In this document: positions 1-8,272 of the stretch, in pieces
Numbering within the stretch: the first letter of the stretch is position 1
Layout: every line of letters begins with the position of its first letter
NCBI GenBank assembly: GCA_003241695.1
Contig: QFPN01000001.1
Coordinates: forward strand, 62,001-126,000
Length of the DNA: 64,000 bases
DNA from: Ancylobacter novellus
GTDB lineage: Bacteria > Pseudomonadota > Alphaproteobacteria > Rhizobiales > Methylopilaceae
Direction: 5' to 3'
Translations under genes and position numbers: made by a program
Notes under the pieces: model-generated
Told to the model about the DNA's origin: nothing
Seen by the model: only the letters and a program-made list of their open reading frames with translations
Database searches by the model: none

Positions 1-199
1 CGGGCGAAGAGGGGCGACATGCTGCGCCGCCGGAGCGGACGCTGCGCGCGGCGGACACTATGGGCCGCCCGCGAGGTTCGTCAACGCCGAGTGTGCAGTG
101 CGAAAAGGTCCGATGGTCTAATCGCCGGACGGCGTCGCCGCTCGCCGGAACCGCGCTCGGCGACGCGTCCCTCGGCGCCCGAGCGCGCCTCGGCGCCGG

Positions 200-937
200 T
201 CAGAAACAGTAGCCGAAATAGTCGATTTCGCGCTCGCACAAGCGAGCCACGGTCTTCCGGGTCCGCGCGTCGTAGAAGTCGCGGAAATCATAGGGCCGCG
301 CCGCCTTGGCGCGGGCGGGCGCACTCCAGGGCAGGCCGATCTCGCCGCAGATGACCGCGATGTCGCGCTCGAAGGTCTCGTGCCGCCCGACATAGTCGAC
401 CGCGACGCGATCCGCGATGGCGTGGATCTCCCACTGGTCGACGAGCCGGCGCCACCGCGCGTGACGTCCGCCGCCCTCGATCAGACGCTCGAGGAAGACG
501 CCGAAGGACGGCCGCCGCTCCTCGTCGCCGCGGGTCAGGAACAGATACATGGACACGGTCCGCTCATAGGGATTGCGGACGAAACTGAACTTGAAATTGC
601 GGTCCCAGGACCGCCGGTCGAAGAAACGCAGCCGTTCGGCGCTGGGGTGATCCACGGAAGCCCCGAAATGGCGGGCGTAGGCCCTCTGCTGCCGGCTGAT
701 GAGCTTGCGATGGGAGCGCAGCCCGACCGCGGCGAGAACGCCGCCCGGCGTCAGCGTGGAGGCCGCGTCGAGGCGGGCGCGGAGGTTCGGCCTGACGCGC
801 CCGCCCTCGCGTTCAGATCTCGCACCGAGAAGAATGTCGCGCGGACCGAGATGGGGCGCGAAGCCAAGCTTGATGGAGCTTCCGCCGCTTTTGGGCGAAT
901 GCAGAAATGTGAATTTGTGCCTATAAGATAAGATCAT
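200..937 (-). CDS. sulfotransferase family 2 protein
   Basis: A 245-residue protein expected to move a sulfo group from PAPS to an acceptor, often a sugar. The N-terminus carries HSPKSGGSSIK at about residues 13-23, matching the 5'-phosphosulfate loop of the family (usually PKTGGTS). SFVRNPYERTVSMY in the middle matches the 3'-phosphate-binding R-x7-S motif. There is no signal peptide, so it is probably cytoplasmic. It stands alone on its strand. The acceptor is unknown; the capsule locus further right makes a polysaccharide substrate possible, but that is inference. Confidence 0.85.
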   Translation of the reverse strand: MILSYRHKFTFLHSPKSGGSSIKLGFAPHLGPRDILLGARSEREGGRVRPNLRARLDAASTLTPGGVLAAVGLRSHRKLISRQQRAYARHFGASVDHPSAERLRFFDRRSWDRNFKFSFVRNPYERTVSMYLFLTRGDEERRPSFGVFLERLIEGGGRHARWRRLVDQWEIHAIADRVAVDYVGRHETFERDIAVICGEIGLPWSAPARAKAARPYDFRDFYDARTRKTVARLCEREIDYFGYCF

Positions 938-1184
938 CCCAAATTACGACGCACGCCCCCCGAATCCGCAGGGAGAATAGCCTTGAATGACGTGGGGAAT
1001 TTGTAGCGTAAATTTTTGTAACGAAATTTGCAGCTCCGACTGTTCGGCGCAGCGCGGCGATTAGCCGGCGCGAGCGGAACAGGGTCGAACAGACGTCATG
1101 AGCCGCGCTCGGACCAACGCGTCCACGCGGGCGCTCCGACGTGATCGTCGATCCTCGAGCCGGCGGGCGTTCCGGACAGGCCCG

Positions 1185-1922
1185 TTAGGCCGGCTCCTGC
1201 TCCGGCCTCTCGCCCCTGCGCTGGATGCGGGCGCGGAGATCGTGGTCGAACAACTTCACGTCCGGCCGCTTCAGCGCCACGACCAGAACCGCGCCGGTGA
1301 CGAAGCCGCCGACATGGGCCCACCAGGCCACCTGGCTCTCGCCCGCGATCAGCGCGTTGCCGGCCTGGAAAACGACCCAGGCGCCGATGATCCAGAAGGC
1401 CCGGAGCCGCAGCGGCACGCGGTAGAACAGCAGCACCCACACCTTCACCTGCGGATGCAGCATCACATAGGCCGCGACCACCCCCGCCACGACGCCCGAG
1501 GCGCCGACGAGCGGCGCGTCCGGATTGGGCGCGCCGACCGCATGGGCGATGCCCGAGCCGACGCCGCAGAGCAGCAGGAAGGCCGCGTAGCGCAGATGGC
1601 CCAGGTCGTCCTCGACATTGTCGCCGAACACCCAGAGGAACAGAAGGTTGCCGGCGAGATGCAGGACGCCGCCGTGCAGGAACAGCGAGGTGACGAGCGT
1701 CGCGACCGGGGGCACGGCCTCATAGCCGGCCGGCAGCACCGCCTCGCCGAACAGCACGCTCGGGATGAGGCCGAGCGAGACCACGGCGCCGGACCGCGCG
1801 GGCCAGAACCAGCCGGACTGGAACACGACATAGATCAAGGCGCAGGCGGCGATGAAGGCGTAGGTGACCCATGGCCGCCTGATACGGCGAACGGGGGCGT
1901 CGTCCAGGATCGGGACGAACAT
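1185..1922 (-). CDS. rhomboid family intramembrane serine protease
   Basis: A 245-residue multi-pass inner-membrane protein. The first hydrophobic segment, YAFIAACALIYVVF, starts near residue 19. The catalytic serine lies in VGASGVVAG, which fits the rhomboid GxSG motif. The histidine partner is in AWWAHVGGFVTGAV in a later helix, and an HN-type motif (HLAGNLLFLWVFGDN) sits before the serine. The start at MFVPILDD was chosen because the upstream in-frame extension is Arg/Ala-rich and unlike family N-termini. Substrates cannot be predicted. Confidence 0.88.
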   Translation of the reverse strand: MFVPILDDAPVRRIRRPWVTYAFIAACALIYVVFQSGWFWPARSGAVVSLGLIPSVLFGEAVLPAGYEAVPPVATLVTSLFLHGGVLHLAGNLLFLWVFGDNVEDDLGHLRYAAFLLLCGVGSGIAHAVGAPNPDAPLVGASGVVAGVVAAYVMLHPQVKVWVLLFYRVPLRLRAFWIIGAWVVFQAGNALIAGESQVAWWAHVGGFVTGAVLVVALKRPDVKLFDHDLRARIQRRGERPEQEPA

Positions 1923-2036
1923 CGGCTCGCGTCTCGGTCTCGCGGGCGCGCCGGCGCGCGCCTCTTCAACCAGGACTATGGCGAGCCCCGCCCTTGACTC
2001 CAAGCGGCGGGCGCGAACCGCGGACCGTTCGTCCGC

Positions 2037-2600
2037 TCAGCGTGTCTTTCCGGGCGCCCACAGCACGTCGCCGCGGCCGAGATTGGCGACGCGGGCGGCG
2101 ACGAACAGGAAGTCGGACAACCGGTTGAGGTAGCGCCGCGCCGCGGGCGACACCGGCTCGCGCTCGGCGAGCGCGGTCGCGAGCCGCTCGGCGCGGCGCG
2201 CGACGGTGCGGGCGGCGTGGAGATGGGCGGCGAGCGGCGTCCCCGCCGGCAGCACGAAGGATTTCAGCGGCTCGAGCCGGGCGTTGAGCGCGTCGATGTC
2301 GGCCTCGAGCCGCGCCACCTGGCCGTCCACGATCCGGAGCGGCTCGTAGCCGAGGTCGGTCCCGTCGTCGAGCGTCGCGAGGTCGGCGCCGAGATCGAAC
2401 AGCTCGTTCTGGACGCGCGCCAGAACGGCGTCGATCTCGGGGTCGGCGTGAAGCCGCGCGAGGCCGATCACGGCGTTGGTCTCGTCGACCGTGCCGAACG
2501 CCTCGATCCTGAGGTCATGCTTGGCGCGGCGCGGGCCGACCGCGAGCCCCGTGGTGCCGTCGTCGCCGGTGCGGGTGTAGATCTTGTTGAGCTTGACCAT
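2037..2600 (-). CDS. PduO-type cob(I)yrinic acid a,c-diamide adenosyltransferase
   Basis: A 187-residue enzyme that transfers the 5'-deoxyadenosyl group of ATP to cob(I)alamin, giving adenosylcobalamin. The N-terminal KIYTRTGDDGTTGL is the family's ATP-binding signature, followed by FGTVDETNAVIGLAR. The C-terminal half has RRAERL and YLNRLSDFLFVAAR, the helices lining the cobalamin site. Length and motif order match PduO-type trimers. The 66-residue twin-TM gene lies upstream on the same strand, 140 bases away, with a REP palindrome in the gap. Confidence 0.95.
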   Translation of the reverse strand: MVKLNKIYTRTGDDGTTGLAVGPRRAKHDLRIEAFGTVDETNAVIGLARLHADPEIDAVLARVQNELFDLGADLATLDDGTDLGYEPLRIVDGQVARLEADIDALNARLEPLKSFVLPAGTPLAAHLHAARTVARRAERLATALAEREPVSPAARRYLNRLSDFLFVAARVANLGRGDVLWAPGKTR

Positions 2601-2641
2601 CGAAATCGCTCTCAGTCGGCAGGGCTCGGTCCGTCGCCGCG

Positions 2642-2731
2642 GTCATGCCCGAACTCGTCCCGGGCATCCACGACTTTGCGCCGAGGCCAGCGATCAACTC
2701 GTGGATAGCCGGCCTTCGGCCGGGCATGACG
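2642..2731. repeat. REP-like palindromic intergenic repeat, copy A
   Basis: A roughly 90-base inverted repeat between the adenosyltransferase and the twin-TM gene. It begins GTCATGCCCGAACTCGTCCC and ends with GGCCGGGCATGAC, so the ends pair. The middle contains CATCCACGACTTTG. The same plan recurs at about 10337 and 35358. Confidence 0.7.
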
Positions 2732-2740
2732 CGTCGCGGA

Positions 2741-2941
2741 TCAGGGCCGGTTCCCCATGACCCAGATGGTCGCCATGATCACGACGATGGCGACGAACTG
2801 GAGGATGACTCGCCAGCGCATCAGCTTCTGCGACCGGTTCTGGTCGCCGCCCCGCATCATGTTGACGAGGCCGAGCAGCAGCACGACGATGACCGCGCCG
2901 ATCGCGATGGGCACCAGAACTCCGGACATCGCCGCGGCCAT
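2741..2941 (-). CDS. twin transmembrane small protein
   Basis: A 66-residue protein with two hydrophobic helices: about residues 7-27 (VLVPIAIGAVIVVLLLGLVN) and 42-62 (WRVILQFVAIVVIMATIW). A short basic/polar loop with RGGDQNRSQ joins them. This is the layout of HIG1-like twin transmembrane proteins often found beside the cobalamin adenosyltransferase in Rhizobiales. The role is unknown; the HIG1 likeness suggests a respiratory-complex link, but nothing here proves it. Confidence 0.8.
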   Translation of the reverse strand: MAAAMSGVLVPIAIGAVIVVLLLGLVNMMRGGDQNRSQKLMRWRVILQFVAIVVIMATIWVMGNRP

Positions 2942-2980
2942 GAGCGCCCCTGGGATGGAACGGCGGCGGGCGCGCCCGCG

Positions 2981-3490
2981 TCAGCCGTTGAGGTGAAGGA
3001 TCGCCGCGTTCAGCGCGGCGGCGAAGGCGACCCACGCTGCATAAGGCCAAAGCAGCGCCGCCGCGAGCCCGTCGATCGGCCTAAAGCGGGCGATCGTCCA
3101 CAGGATCGCGAGGAAGAACGGCACGACCTCGATCATCCCGAGCAGCGGCGAGCGCGCCCAGAAGAAACAGAACGACCAGCCGATATTGAGCGCGAGCTGG
3201 AGCGCGAAGACGCCGAGCGCGCGGGTTCTCTCGCCGCCTTCCGACAGCATGGCGACCCGCCAGGCCGCGACCGCCATCAGCGCGAACAGGATCGACCACG
3301 CGATCGGGAAGGCGATGTTCGGCGGGTTGAACCACGGCTTTTCGAGCCCGGCGTACCACGGCGCCAGATTGGGCGTGGTCGCGAGCGAGCCGAGCTGGGC
3401 CGCCCCGAAGCAGACGACGAGCGACAGCGCCAGAACGCCGAGCGAGCGCGGGGAGAGCCAGGGACGGCGTGGGGCGGAGAGCGTGGCCAT
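2981..3490 (-). CDS. tspO: TspO/MBR family protein (tryptophan-rich sensory protein)
   Basis: A 169-residue membrane protein of the translocator/peripheral benzodiazepine receptor family, which binds porphyrins and is linked to tetrapyrrole and stress control in alphaproteobacteria. Five hydrophobic helices are visible. Family marks include WYAGLEKPWFNPPN in the first loop, LQLALNIGWSFCFF in the third and fourth helices, and LLWPYAAWVAFAAALNAAI in the last. It has a short N-terminal extension with PRRPWLSPR. Forty bases separate it from the twin-TM gene on the same strand. Confidence 0.93.
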   Translation of the reverse strand: MATLSAPRRPWLSPRSLGVLALSLVVCFGAAQLGSLATTPNLAPWYAGLEKPWFNPPNIAFPIAWSILFALMAVAAWRVAMLSEGGERTRALGVFALQLALNIGWSFCFFWARSPLLGMIEVVPFFLAILWTIARFRPIDGLAAALLWPYAAWVAFAAALNAAILHLNG

Positions 3491-3713
3491 GGCCGAAACC
3501 TAGGAGGCTCGCAGGCTTCGACGAGCATGACGCGGCGCGACGCCGCGGCCGCGCGAGGCGGGCGACCGCGTAACCTCGCCCCTCGGGGAACAACTCGACA
3601 CGAGGGTCACCATGCGCAGCCGCACCGAGCCGTCCATCGCCTTCGCCGCCGACGCCGCGTCCGGCCCGTCGGCGCCGCCGAACGCCCGCGCCGAAACGCC
3701 GGAACAGGACGTG

Positions 3714-4040
3714 ATGTATTCGCTGTCCGCGATCCTGAAGGCGAAGCCGGGGCAGGAACACATCCTGCAGAAGGCGCTTCACGACATCGTCGCCTTCGTC
3801 GAGACCAACGAGCCAGGAACGATCGAATATTACGTCGCGCAGGACACCAGCGACCCGACGATCTACACGACCTACGAGCGCTACATCAGCCAGGCGGCGA
3901 TGGACGCCCACAACAATTCGGCGGAATGCGCGGAATTCTACCGCATCGTCAATCCCGTGCTTGCCGAGCCCGTGATCCTCATCAAGGCCAGGGAGCAGGT
4001 CGCCAAACAGGTCGACAAGCAGGTCGCGAAGACCGGCTGA
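3714..4040 (+). CDS. antibiotic biosynthesis monooxygenase (ABM) domain protein, putative quinol monooxygenase
   Basis: A 108-residue dimeric alpha+beta barrel protein of the YgiN type, probably acting on quinols or similar aromatics without cofactors. MYSLSAILKAKPGQEHIL is the first strand and helix. EPGTIEYYVAQD and YTTYERYISQAAMDAHN follow the family pattern. An alternative start at 3612, with a good GAGGG ribosome site, would add a 34-residue Ala/Pro-rich leader that is not part of the fold. The shorter start fits family length, and the choice is uncertain. The C-terminus has a repeated KQVDKQVAK tail. Confidence 0.82.
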   Translation: MYSLSAILKAKPGQEHILQKALHDIVAFVETNEPGTIEYYVAQDTSDPTIYTTYERYISQAAMDAHNNSAECAEFYRIVNPVLAEPVILIKAREQVAKQVDKQVAKTG

Positions 4041-4070
4041 CTGGGCGAAACGCGCCGCGGGGTCCCTTTC

Positions 4071-4120
4071 TCCCCCGCGAAGGGCGTCGCAGAGAGCGCG
4101 GCGCCCCGCCTTCGCGGAGA
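4071..4120. terminator. candidate bidirectional terminator hairpin
   Basis: A perfect 9-bp inverted repeat, CCGCGAAGG at 4075 and CCTTCGCGG at 4109, extended outside by TCTCC/GGAGA. It lies between two convergent genes, the ABM protein and SbmA. No T tract follows, so it may be a weak or Rho-assisted site. Confidence 0.4.
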
Positions 4121-4158
4121 ATGAAGAGAGCGTCCGGCGGCCGCGGGCCTCGCCGCCC

Positions 4159-5424
4159 TCAGGTCGCGACGCCCTCGGCCGTCACCTCGGCCTCGGGCCG
4201 CTCCTTGTCCTGCGTCGGCGGCTCCTCGCCATAGATCGCCGCCTCGAAGCCGCGCAGACGCTTGTAGACAGACATCAGCTCGATGATCGTTGTCCAGGAA
4301 TTGACCAGATACTGGAACGAGTTGCTGACCTGATTGAACGCGCCGGTGATCTGCTGAAAGATTCCGAGCGAAATCTTGCCCGCCACGATAGTCGGCGCCA
4401 GCGCGATGTAGATCAGGATGTTGTCAGTCTGCAGATAGACGATGCGAGCGACGTTGAAATACATATAGTGGAAATAGAGTCGGAAGTAGTTGATCCGAAC
4501 GTTGTGAAACAGCTCCTTCACCGTCGGCGGCTGCGCGCGGTCGTGATGGTCCTCGCCATAGACCAGTTCCTTGCGGTAGGCCGCCTCGACGCGCTGATTG
4601 CGGAACTCGAGCCCCGGCAGCTTTACGCCGACCAGCGCGAGCAGCCCGGTGCCGAACGCCGCCCAGGCGATCGCAAGCAACACCAGCGGATAGGGCACCG
4701 CTCCGATGATCGGCAGTTCGGAGACGTGGCTCGACAGCGCGGCCAGCACCGGCAGGAAGGCGATCAGCGTCATGACGGCGTCGATCAGGCTGACGCCGAG
4801 CGTCTCCATCTGGGTGGAGAAGCGCATCGTATCTTCCTGCACGCGCTGCGAGGCGCCTTCGACGTTCCGCGCCTTCGGCCAGTGCGACATGTAGAAGTCG
4901 TTCATCGCCGTCCGCCAGCGGAAGATATAGTGACTGACGAAGAAACGCGTGAGCACGTAGACGACCACGGCGACGGTCGCAATGCTCATGAATTGGGCGA
5001 TGCCGACGTAGAACTCTTCGAGGCTGACGGGCCTCGTCTTGGCCATCGCAGCCTGAATCATGTCGAAGAACGGACCACGCCAGTCGTTGATCGCGACCGA
5101 GACCTGAACCTGAAAATAGGTGACGAAGATGATCAGCGCAGAGCCGAGGATCGACCAGACCGCCCAGGGATGCGGCCGCAGGATCATCCAGGCGGCGGCG
5201 AAGACCGCGACCGCGACCGCGTAATAGGCGTAGAACCACAGGAACGGGCCGGAGACGAACACCTGCGGGCCGATGATCGGGGCGGCGTCCGCGGCCGGAT
5301 AGGCGAAGAAGGCCTGCCCCCACTCCGATCCGCCGCCGTACCACAGCCCGATCGCGATCGCGGTCCAGAGCGCGACCGAGGAGAAGAACAGCTTGGTCGG
5401 GTTCGGGAAGAAGGACTGGAACAT
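4159..5424 (-). CDS. sbmA: SbmA/BacA family peptide transporter
   Basis: A 421-residue inner-membrane protein of the SbmA/BacA family, proton-driven importers of peptides such as bleomycin, microcins and plant NCR peptides. BacA is needed for chronic infection by rhizobia. It opens MFQSFFPNPTKLFFSS. Conserved parts include NDWRGPFFDMIQ, FRWRTAMNDFYMSHW, EGASQRVQEDTMRF and the C-terminal FNQVSNSFQYLVNSWTTII. Length is normal (about 400-420). There is no nucleotide-binding domain, so it is not one of the ABC-fused relatives. It is transcribed alone. Confidence 0.95.
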   Translation of the reverse strand: MFQSFFPNPTKLFFSSVALWTAIAIGLWYGGGSEWGQAFFAYPAADAAPIIGPQVFVSGPFLWFYAYYAVAVAVFAAAWMILRPHPWAVWSILGSALIIFVTYFQVQVSVAINDWRGPFFDMIQAAMAKTRPVSLEEFYVGIAQFMSIATVAVVVYVLTRFFVSHYIFRWRTAMNDFYMSHWPKARNVEGASQRVQEDTMRFSTQMETLGVSLIDAVMTLIAFLPVLAALSSHVSELPIIGAVPYPLVLLAIAWAAFGTGLLALVGVKLPGLEFRNQRVEAAYRKELVYGEDHHDRAQPPTVKELFHNVRINYFRLYFHYMYFNVARIVYLQTDNILIYIALAPTIVAGKISLGIFQQITGAFNQVSNSFQYLVNSWTTIIELMSVYKRLRGFEAAIYGEEPPTQDKERPEAEVTAEGVAT

Positions 5425-5520
5425 CGAACGCTTCCGCCTCGCTTGAAAATCAGGCGCGAGCGTTAGACCCGGCGGCGCTGCGCCGCAAGTTACGGCCCGT
5501 TAAGGCTGCGCCCCGGCCGT

Positions 5521-6606
5521 TCAGTCCATCTGGTAGGTCCAGCGCGCCGCCTCGAAACGGCGGTCGCCGAGCGCGCCGGCGTCGATCAGATGGTAGGTCG
5601 CGCCGTCGCCCTTGCCGTCGGAGCCCATCCGCCGCGTGCCCGCATAGAACTCCCCGCCATAGGCGAAGAGCTGGCGCCACGGCGTCCTGCCCGGCGTCGT
5701 GATCCTGACGCCGTCGAGTTCGGTCTCGGGATCGCCCTGGATCGGGTTCGGCCATCCGCCGAGCCGGTCGCCGAAATGACCGGCCTGAAGCGCGTCGGCG
5801 CTCTCGTCTTCCGCGGCCGGCGCCAGCGGGACGTATTCGCCGTCGCCCGACTGGAACCAGTCCCAGATCCGCTCCCAGTCGAGGCTTCCGGCCGGGAACG
5901 CCGATTTCCAGTGATGCGGGACCGCGAGCGCCGGGAACGGTTCGAGCGTCTCGGCGAGCGTCAGCTTCGCCCAGGGCTCGACGCCGCCGAGGCCGTAGCC
6001 GCCGCAAAGGTCGACATGCTCGACGAGGCGGTCAGGCGGCGGCGTGCGCTTCAGCCTGTCGCGCGGGACATCGTGATAAAACAGCGCGGGCGCGCCCTCG
6101 ACGCCTTCGGCGGTCACGTCCTCGAAGACGCTGAAGACGCCGGAGCGCGGAAACTCCGCCGGAAAGCCCGTCTGGCCCGAAAGCGCGGCGAGATCGATCT
6201 GCCCGACGAAGGCGAGCGGAAACGCCGAGGCGAAGGCGCGTCCGCGCGCATCCGCCGCGACCGCCAGCCGGTCGACCTCCGCGCGCGGGATGCGGCGCTG
6301 GTGCGGCTCGAGCGGGCCGTCGACCTGCGGCTCCCAGTTCGCCGCCGTCGTGCGGGCGAAGTCGAGCGCGGCGGCTGCGCGTCGCGCGGCGTCCGGATAA
6401 GGCGGCCGCGTCGGCCAGGCGAAGTCTTCCGGAAGGTCGGGAAAGCCGCCGATCTTGCTGGTCGCCGGCAAGGAGTCGTCGAGAGCCTGCCGGCGCAGGA
6501 ACAGCAGGACGGGCTTCGACGAACAGACGATCGCGTCGGCGAAGGGCTCGAGGCCCGCCCGGCGGAGCGAGGCCCTGAGATCGTCGGCGGATCGGAACGC
6601 GGTCAT
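5521..6606 (-). CDS. DUF1963 (YwqG-like) domain protein
   Basis: A 361-residue soluble protein matching the DUF1963 family of unknown function. Typical elements are SKIGGFPDLPEDFAWP near residue 50, FVGQIDLAAL at about 150 and LPRSGVFSVFED-like sequence (here FPRSGVFSVFEDV) soon after. The C-terminal half has an LGGWPNPIQGD block. No signal peptide or membrane segment is visible. It is flanked by intergenic repeats and shows no operon partner. Confidence 0.85.
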   Translation of the reverse strand: MTAFRSADDLRASLRRAGLEPFADAIVCSSKPVLLFLRRQALDDSLPATSKIGGFPDLPEDFAWPTRPPYPDAARRAAAALDFARTTAANWEPQVDGPLEPHQRRIPRAEVDRLAVAADARGRAFASAFPLAFVGQIDLAALSGQTGFPAEFPRSGVFSVFEDVTAEGVEGAPALFYHDVPRDRLKRTPPPDRLVEHVDLCGGYGLGGVEPWAKLTLAETLEPFPALAVPHHWKSAFPAGSLDWERIWDWFQSGDGEYVPLAPAAEDESADALQAGHFGDRLGGWPNPIQGDPETELDGVRITTPGRTPWRQLFAYGGEFYAGTRRMGSDGKGDGATYHLIDAGALGDRRFEAARWTYQMD

Positions 6607-6755
6607 GGGCTCTCCCGGGGCTCATACGGAGTTCGGTTCGGGGCGCCGCCGCTTCGCGACGCTCCATCCGGACCATGCTTACCCTCCCTTGCAGGCGGGA
6701 GGATCGCATTTGACCGTGACCCGCCGCGCGCGGCTTTCAGGCGTCGCGCCCGGTC

Positions 6756-7018
6756 GCTCCCCTCTCCCGCCTGCGGGAGCTTTGCGAAACGCCCGCGACG
6801 TCTCCGCCCCCTCCCCCTTGCGGGGAGGGTACGGGTGGGGGTGGTTCAGAATGGGGCCCCGAACGTGGGCGTAAAGCGGCTTCGCTTCCTGCGCCTTATC
6901 CGGAGCTGCCATCACCCCCGGCCCCTCCCCGCAAGGGGGAGGGAGAAGAGCGCCCGCGGGCGTCTCGCAGAGACCTTGCCTGCGGGAGCAGAGGTCTCGC
7001 AGGTGGGAGAAGGGGCCG
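6756..7018. repeat. long composite palindromic repeat, copy 1
   Basis: About 263 bases whose outer ends are inverted repeats: GCTCCCCTCTCCCGCCTGCG at the left and GCAGGTGGGAGAAGGGGCCG at the right. Inside are a second inverted pair, CCCTCCCCCTTGCGGGGAGG and CCCTCCCCGCAAGGGGGAGG, and a central segment with CGAACGTGGGC and AAAGCGGCTTCG. A second copy sits at 9018-9260. It fills most of the gap between DUF1963 and metA. Confidence 0.75.
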
Positions 7019-7064
7019 CGCCCGCTGCGCCCTACGCGACTTCACCTCGCCGGAAGCTCCCGCG

Positions 7065-7988
7065 TCAGCCCTCTCTGCGGCCTCGCCCGATCTCCGCCGC
7101 CTCGTAGGGCGTCGTCTGGTAGATCTCGTTGATCCAGTTGCCGAACAGCAGATGGGCGTGGCTTCGCCAGCCGTTCTCGGGCGGGCGGGTCGGGTCGTCG
7201 TCGGGAAAATAGTTCGCGGGAACCGGCGTGTCGCCGAGGGCCGCGTCCCGGAAATACTCGTTGGCGAGCGTCGCCGTGTCGTATTCGGCGTGGTTGAAGG
7301 AGCAGAGCAGGCCCCGCGCCGCCTCCTCGACCAGACAGAGCCCCGTCTCCGCGCTCTCGGCCAGCACCGTCGCCTCCTCGGGCAGGTCGGCCCTGCGCGT
7401 CTCGGTCCAGCGCGAGACCGGGATCGCGAAGCCGTCGGACATGCCCCGGAGATAGGGCGAGGCGGGCTGAACCACGCTCTGGCGGAAGACGCCCGAGGCT
7501 TTGGCGGACAGCTCGTGCTTCGGCGCGCCGTGGAAATGGTTGAGCGCCGCCTGCGCGGCCCAGCAGATCGCGAGCGTGCGGTGAACGTGCGCTTGCGTCC
7601 AGTCGAAGATGCGGCCGAGCTCCTCCCAGTAGCGCACCTCTTCGAACGGCAGCCGCTCCACCGGCGCGCCGGTGACGATGAAGCCGTCGAAGCGCTCGTG
7701 CTCGATCTCGTCGAAGGAGCGGTAGAAGGCGGCCATGTGGTCGGGCGCGGCGTTGCGCGGCGCATGGCTCGACAGCCGCACGAGGGTGAGCTCGACCTGC
7801 AGCGGCGTCGCGCCGATCAGGCGGGCGATCTGCGTCTCGGCGCTGATCTTGTCGGGCATGAGGTTCAGAAGGCCGATCCGGAGCGGCCGGATGTCCTGAC
7901 GGACCGCGTCGGCCTCGCGCATGACCGCGACGCCTTCCGCCTCGAGCGTGCGGACCGCCGGGAGATCGTCGGGAATCTTGATCGGCAT
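7065..7988 (-). CDS. metAA: MetA-type homoserine O-acyltransferase, probably acetyl-CoA specific
   Basis: A 307-residue first enzyme of methionine synthesis from homoserine. The catalytic cysteine is in LAICWAAQAALNHFHG, and the His/Glu pair is in CSFNHAEYD. The specificity loop reads FIVTGAPVERLPFEEV. The residue that is Gly in E. coli MetA (GAPLG) is Glu here, which in studied enzymes marks acetyl- rather than succinyl-CoA use. The start at MPIKIPDDLP matches all MetA proteins. The 54 in-frame codons upstream are the structured leader, not protein. Confidence 0.95.
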   Translation of the reverse strand: MPIKIPDDLPAVRTLEAEGVAVMREADAVRQDIRPLRIGLLNLMPDKISAETQIARLIGATPLQVELTLVRLSSHAPRNAAPDHMAAFYRSFDEIEHERFDGFIVTGAPVERLPFEEVRYWEELGRIFDWTQAHVHRTLAICWAAQAALNHFHGAPKHELSAKASGVFRQSVVQPASPYLRGMSDGFAIPVSRWTETRRADLPEEATVLAESAETGLCLVEEAARGLLCSFNHAEYDTATLANEYFRDAALGDTPVPANYFPDDDPTRPPENGWRSHAHLLFGNWINEIYQTTPYEAAEIGRGRREG

Positions 7989-8029
7989 CGCCTTCGCGTC
8001 CTTACCTTCGGAGAGGGACGCGGAATGCT

Positions 8030-8148
8030 GCGGCGTGATCCGTTTGGTTGCCGGGTCGGCCGCATCCTTCCCCGAAGGGAAGCGCCACCTTGCCCGGAAC
8101 AGGCAGGTTGGCGTTGGGGCGTCGTCCCAACTCCTGATGCTGACCGGC
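8030..8148 (-). promoter_or_regulatory. SAM-I/SAM-IV clan riboswitch candidate in the metA leader
   Basis: Read on the minus strand, a closing stem pairs GCCGGTCAGCATC (8148-8136) with GATGCGGCCGACCCGGC (8066-8050). Inside come AGGAG, a hairpin GTTGGG/CCCAAC, then GCCAACCTGCC paired with GGCAAGGTGGCGCTTCC. The last part has the S-box hallmark order: GCAACC, P4, AAGGTGC..TTCC. A UUCG hairpin CTTCCC/GGGAAG closes the set. CCCGGCAACC just 3' of the closing stem could form the extra pseudoknot of SAM-IV types. Position ahead of metA fits. The exact class is not settled by eye. Confidence 0.65.
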
Positions 8149-8272
8149 ATTTAGCCGGCGCGCCGCGTTCGCGCAAGAAGGCGACCGCCGAGGAGAGGCC
8201 AAGACCCCGCTTGACCTCCCGCCCGGCCCCCGCGCCTTATCGGCCGAAAGGATCGCCCGAGGAGGCCGACCG

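Noticed and set aside
2645..4234. A 529-codon plus-strand frame across the twin-TM, TspO and ABM genes
   Set aside because: It runs antisense or out of frame over recognised genes and a REP palindrome, with Arg/Asp/His-rich composition typical of shadow frames.
7989..8150. A 54-residue N-terminal extension of MetA
   Set aside because: The sequence is not like any MetA N-terminus, and the same bases form the riboswitch-like stems.
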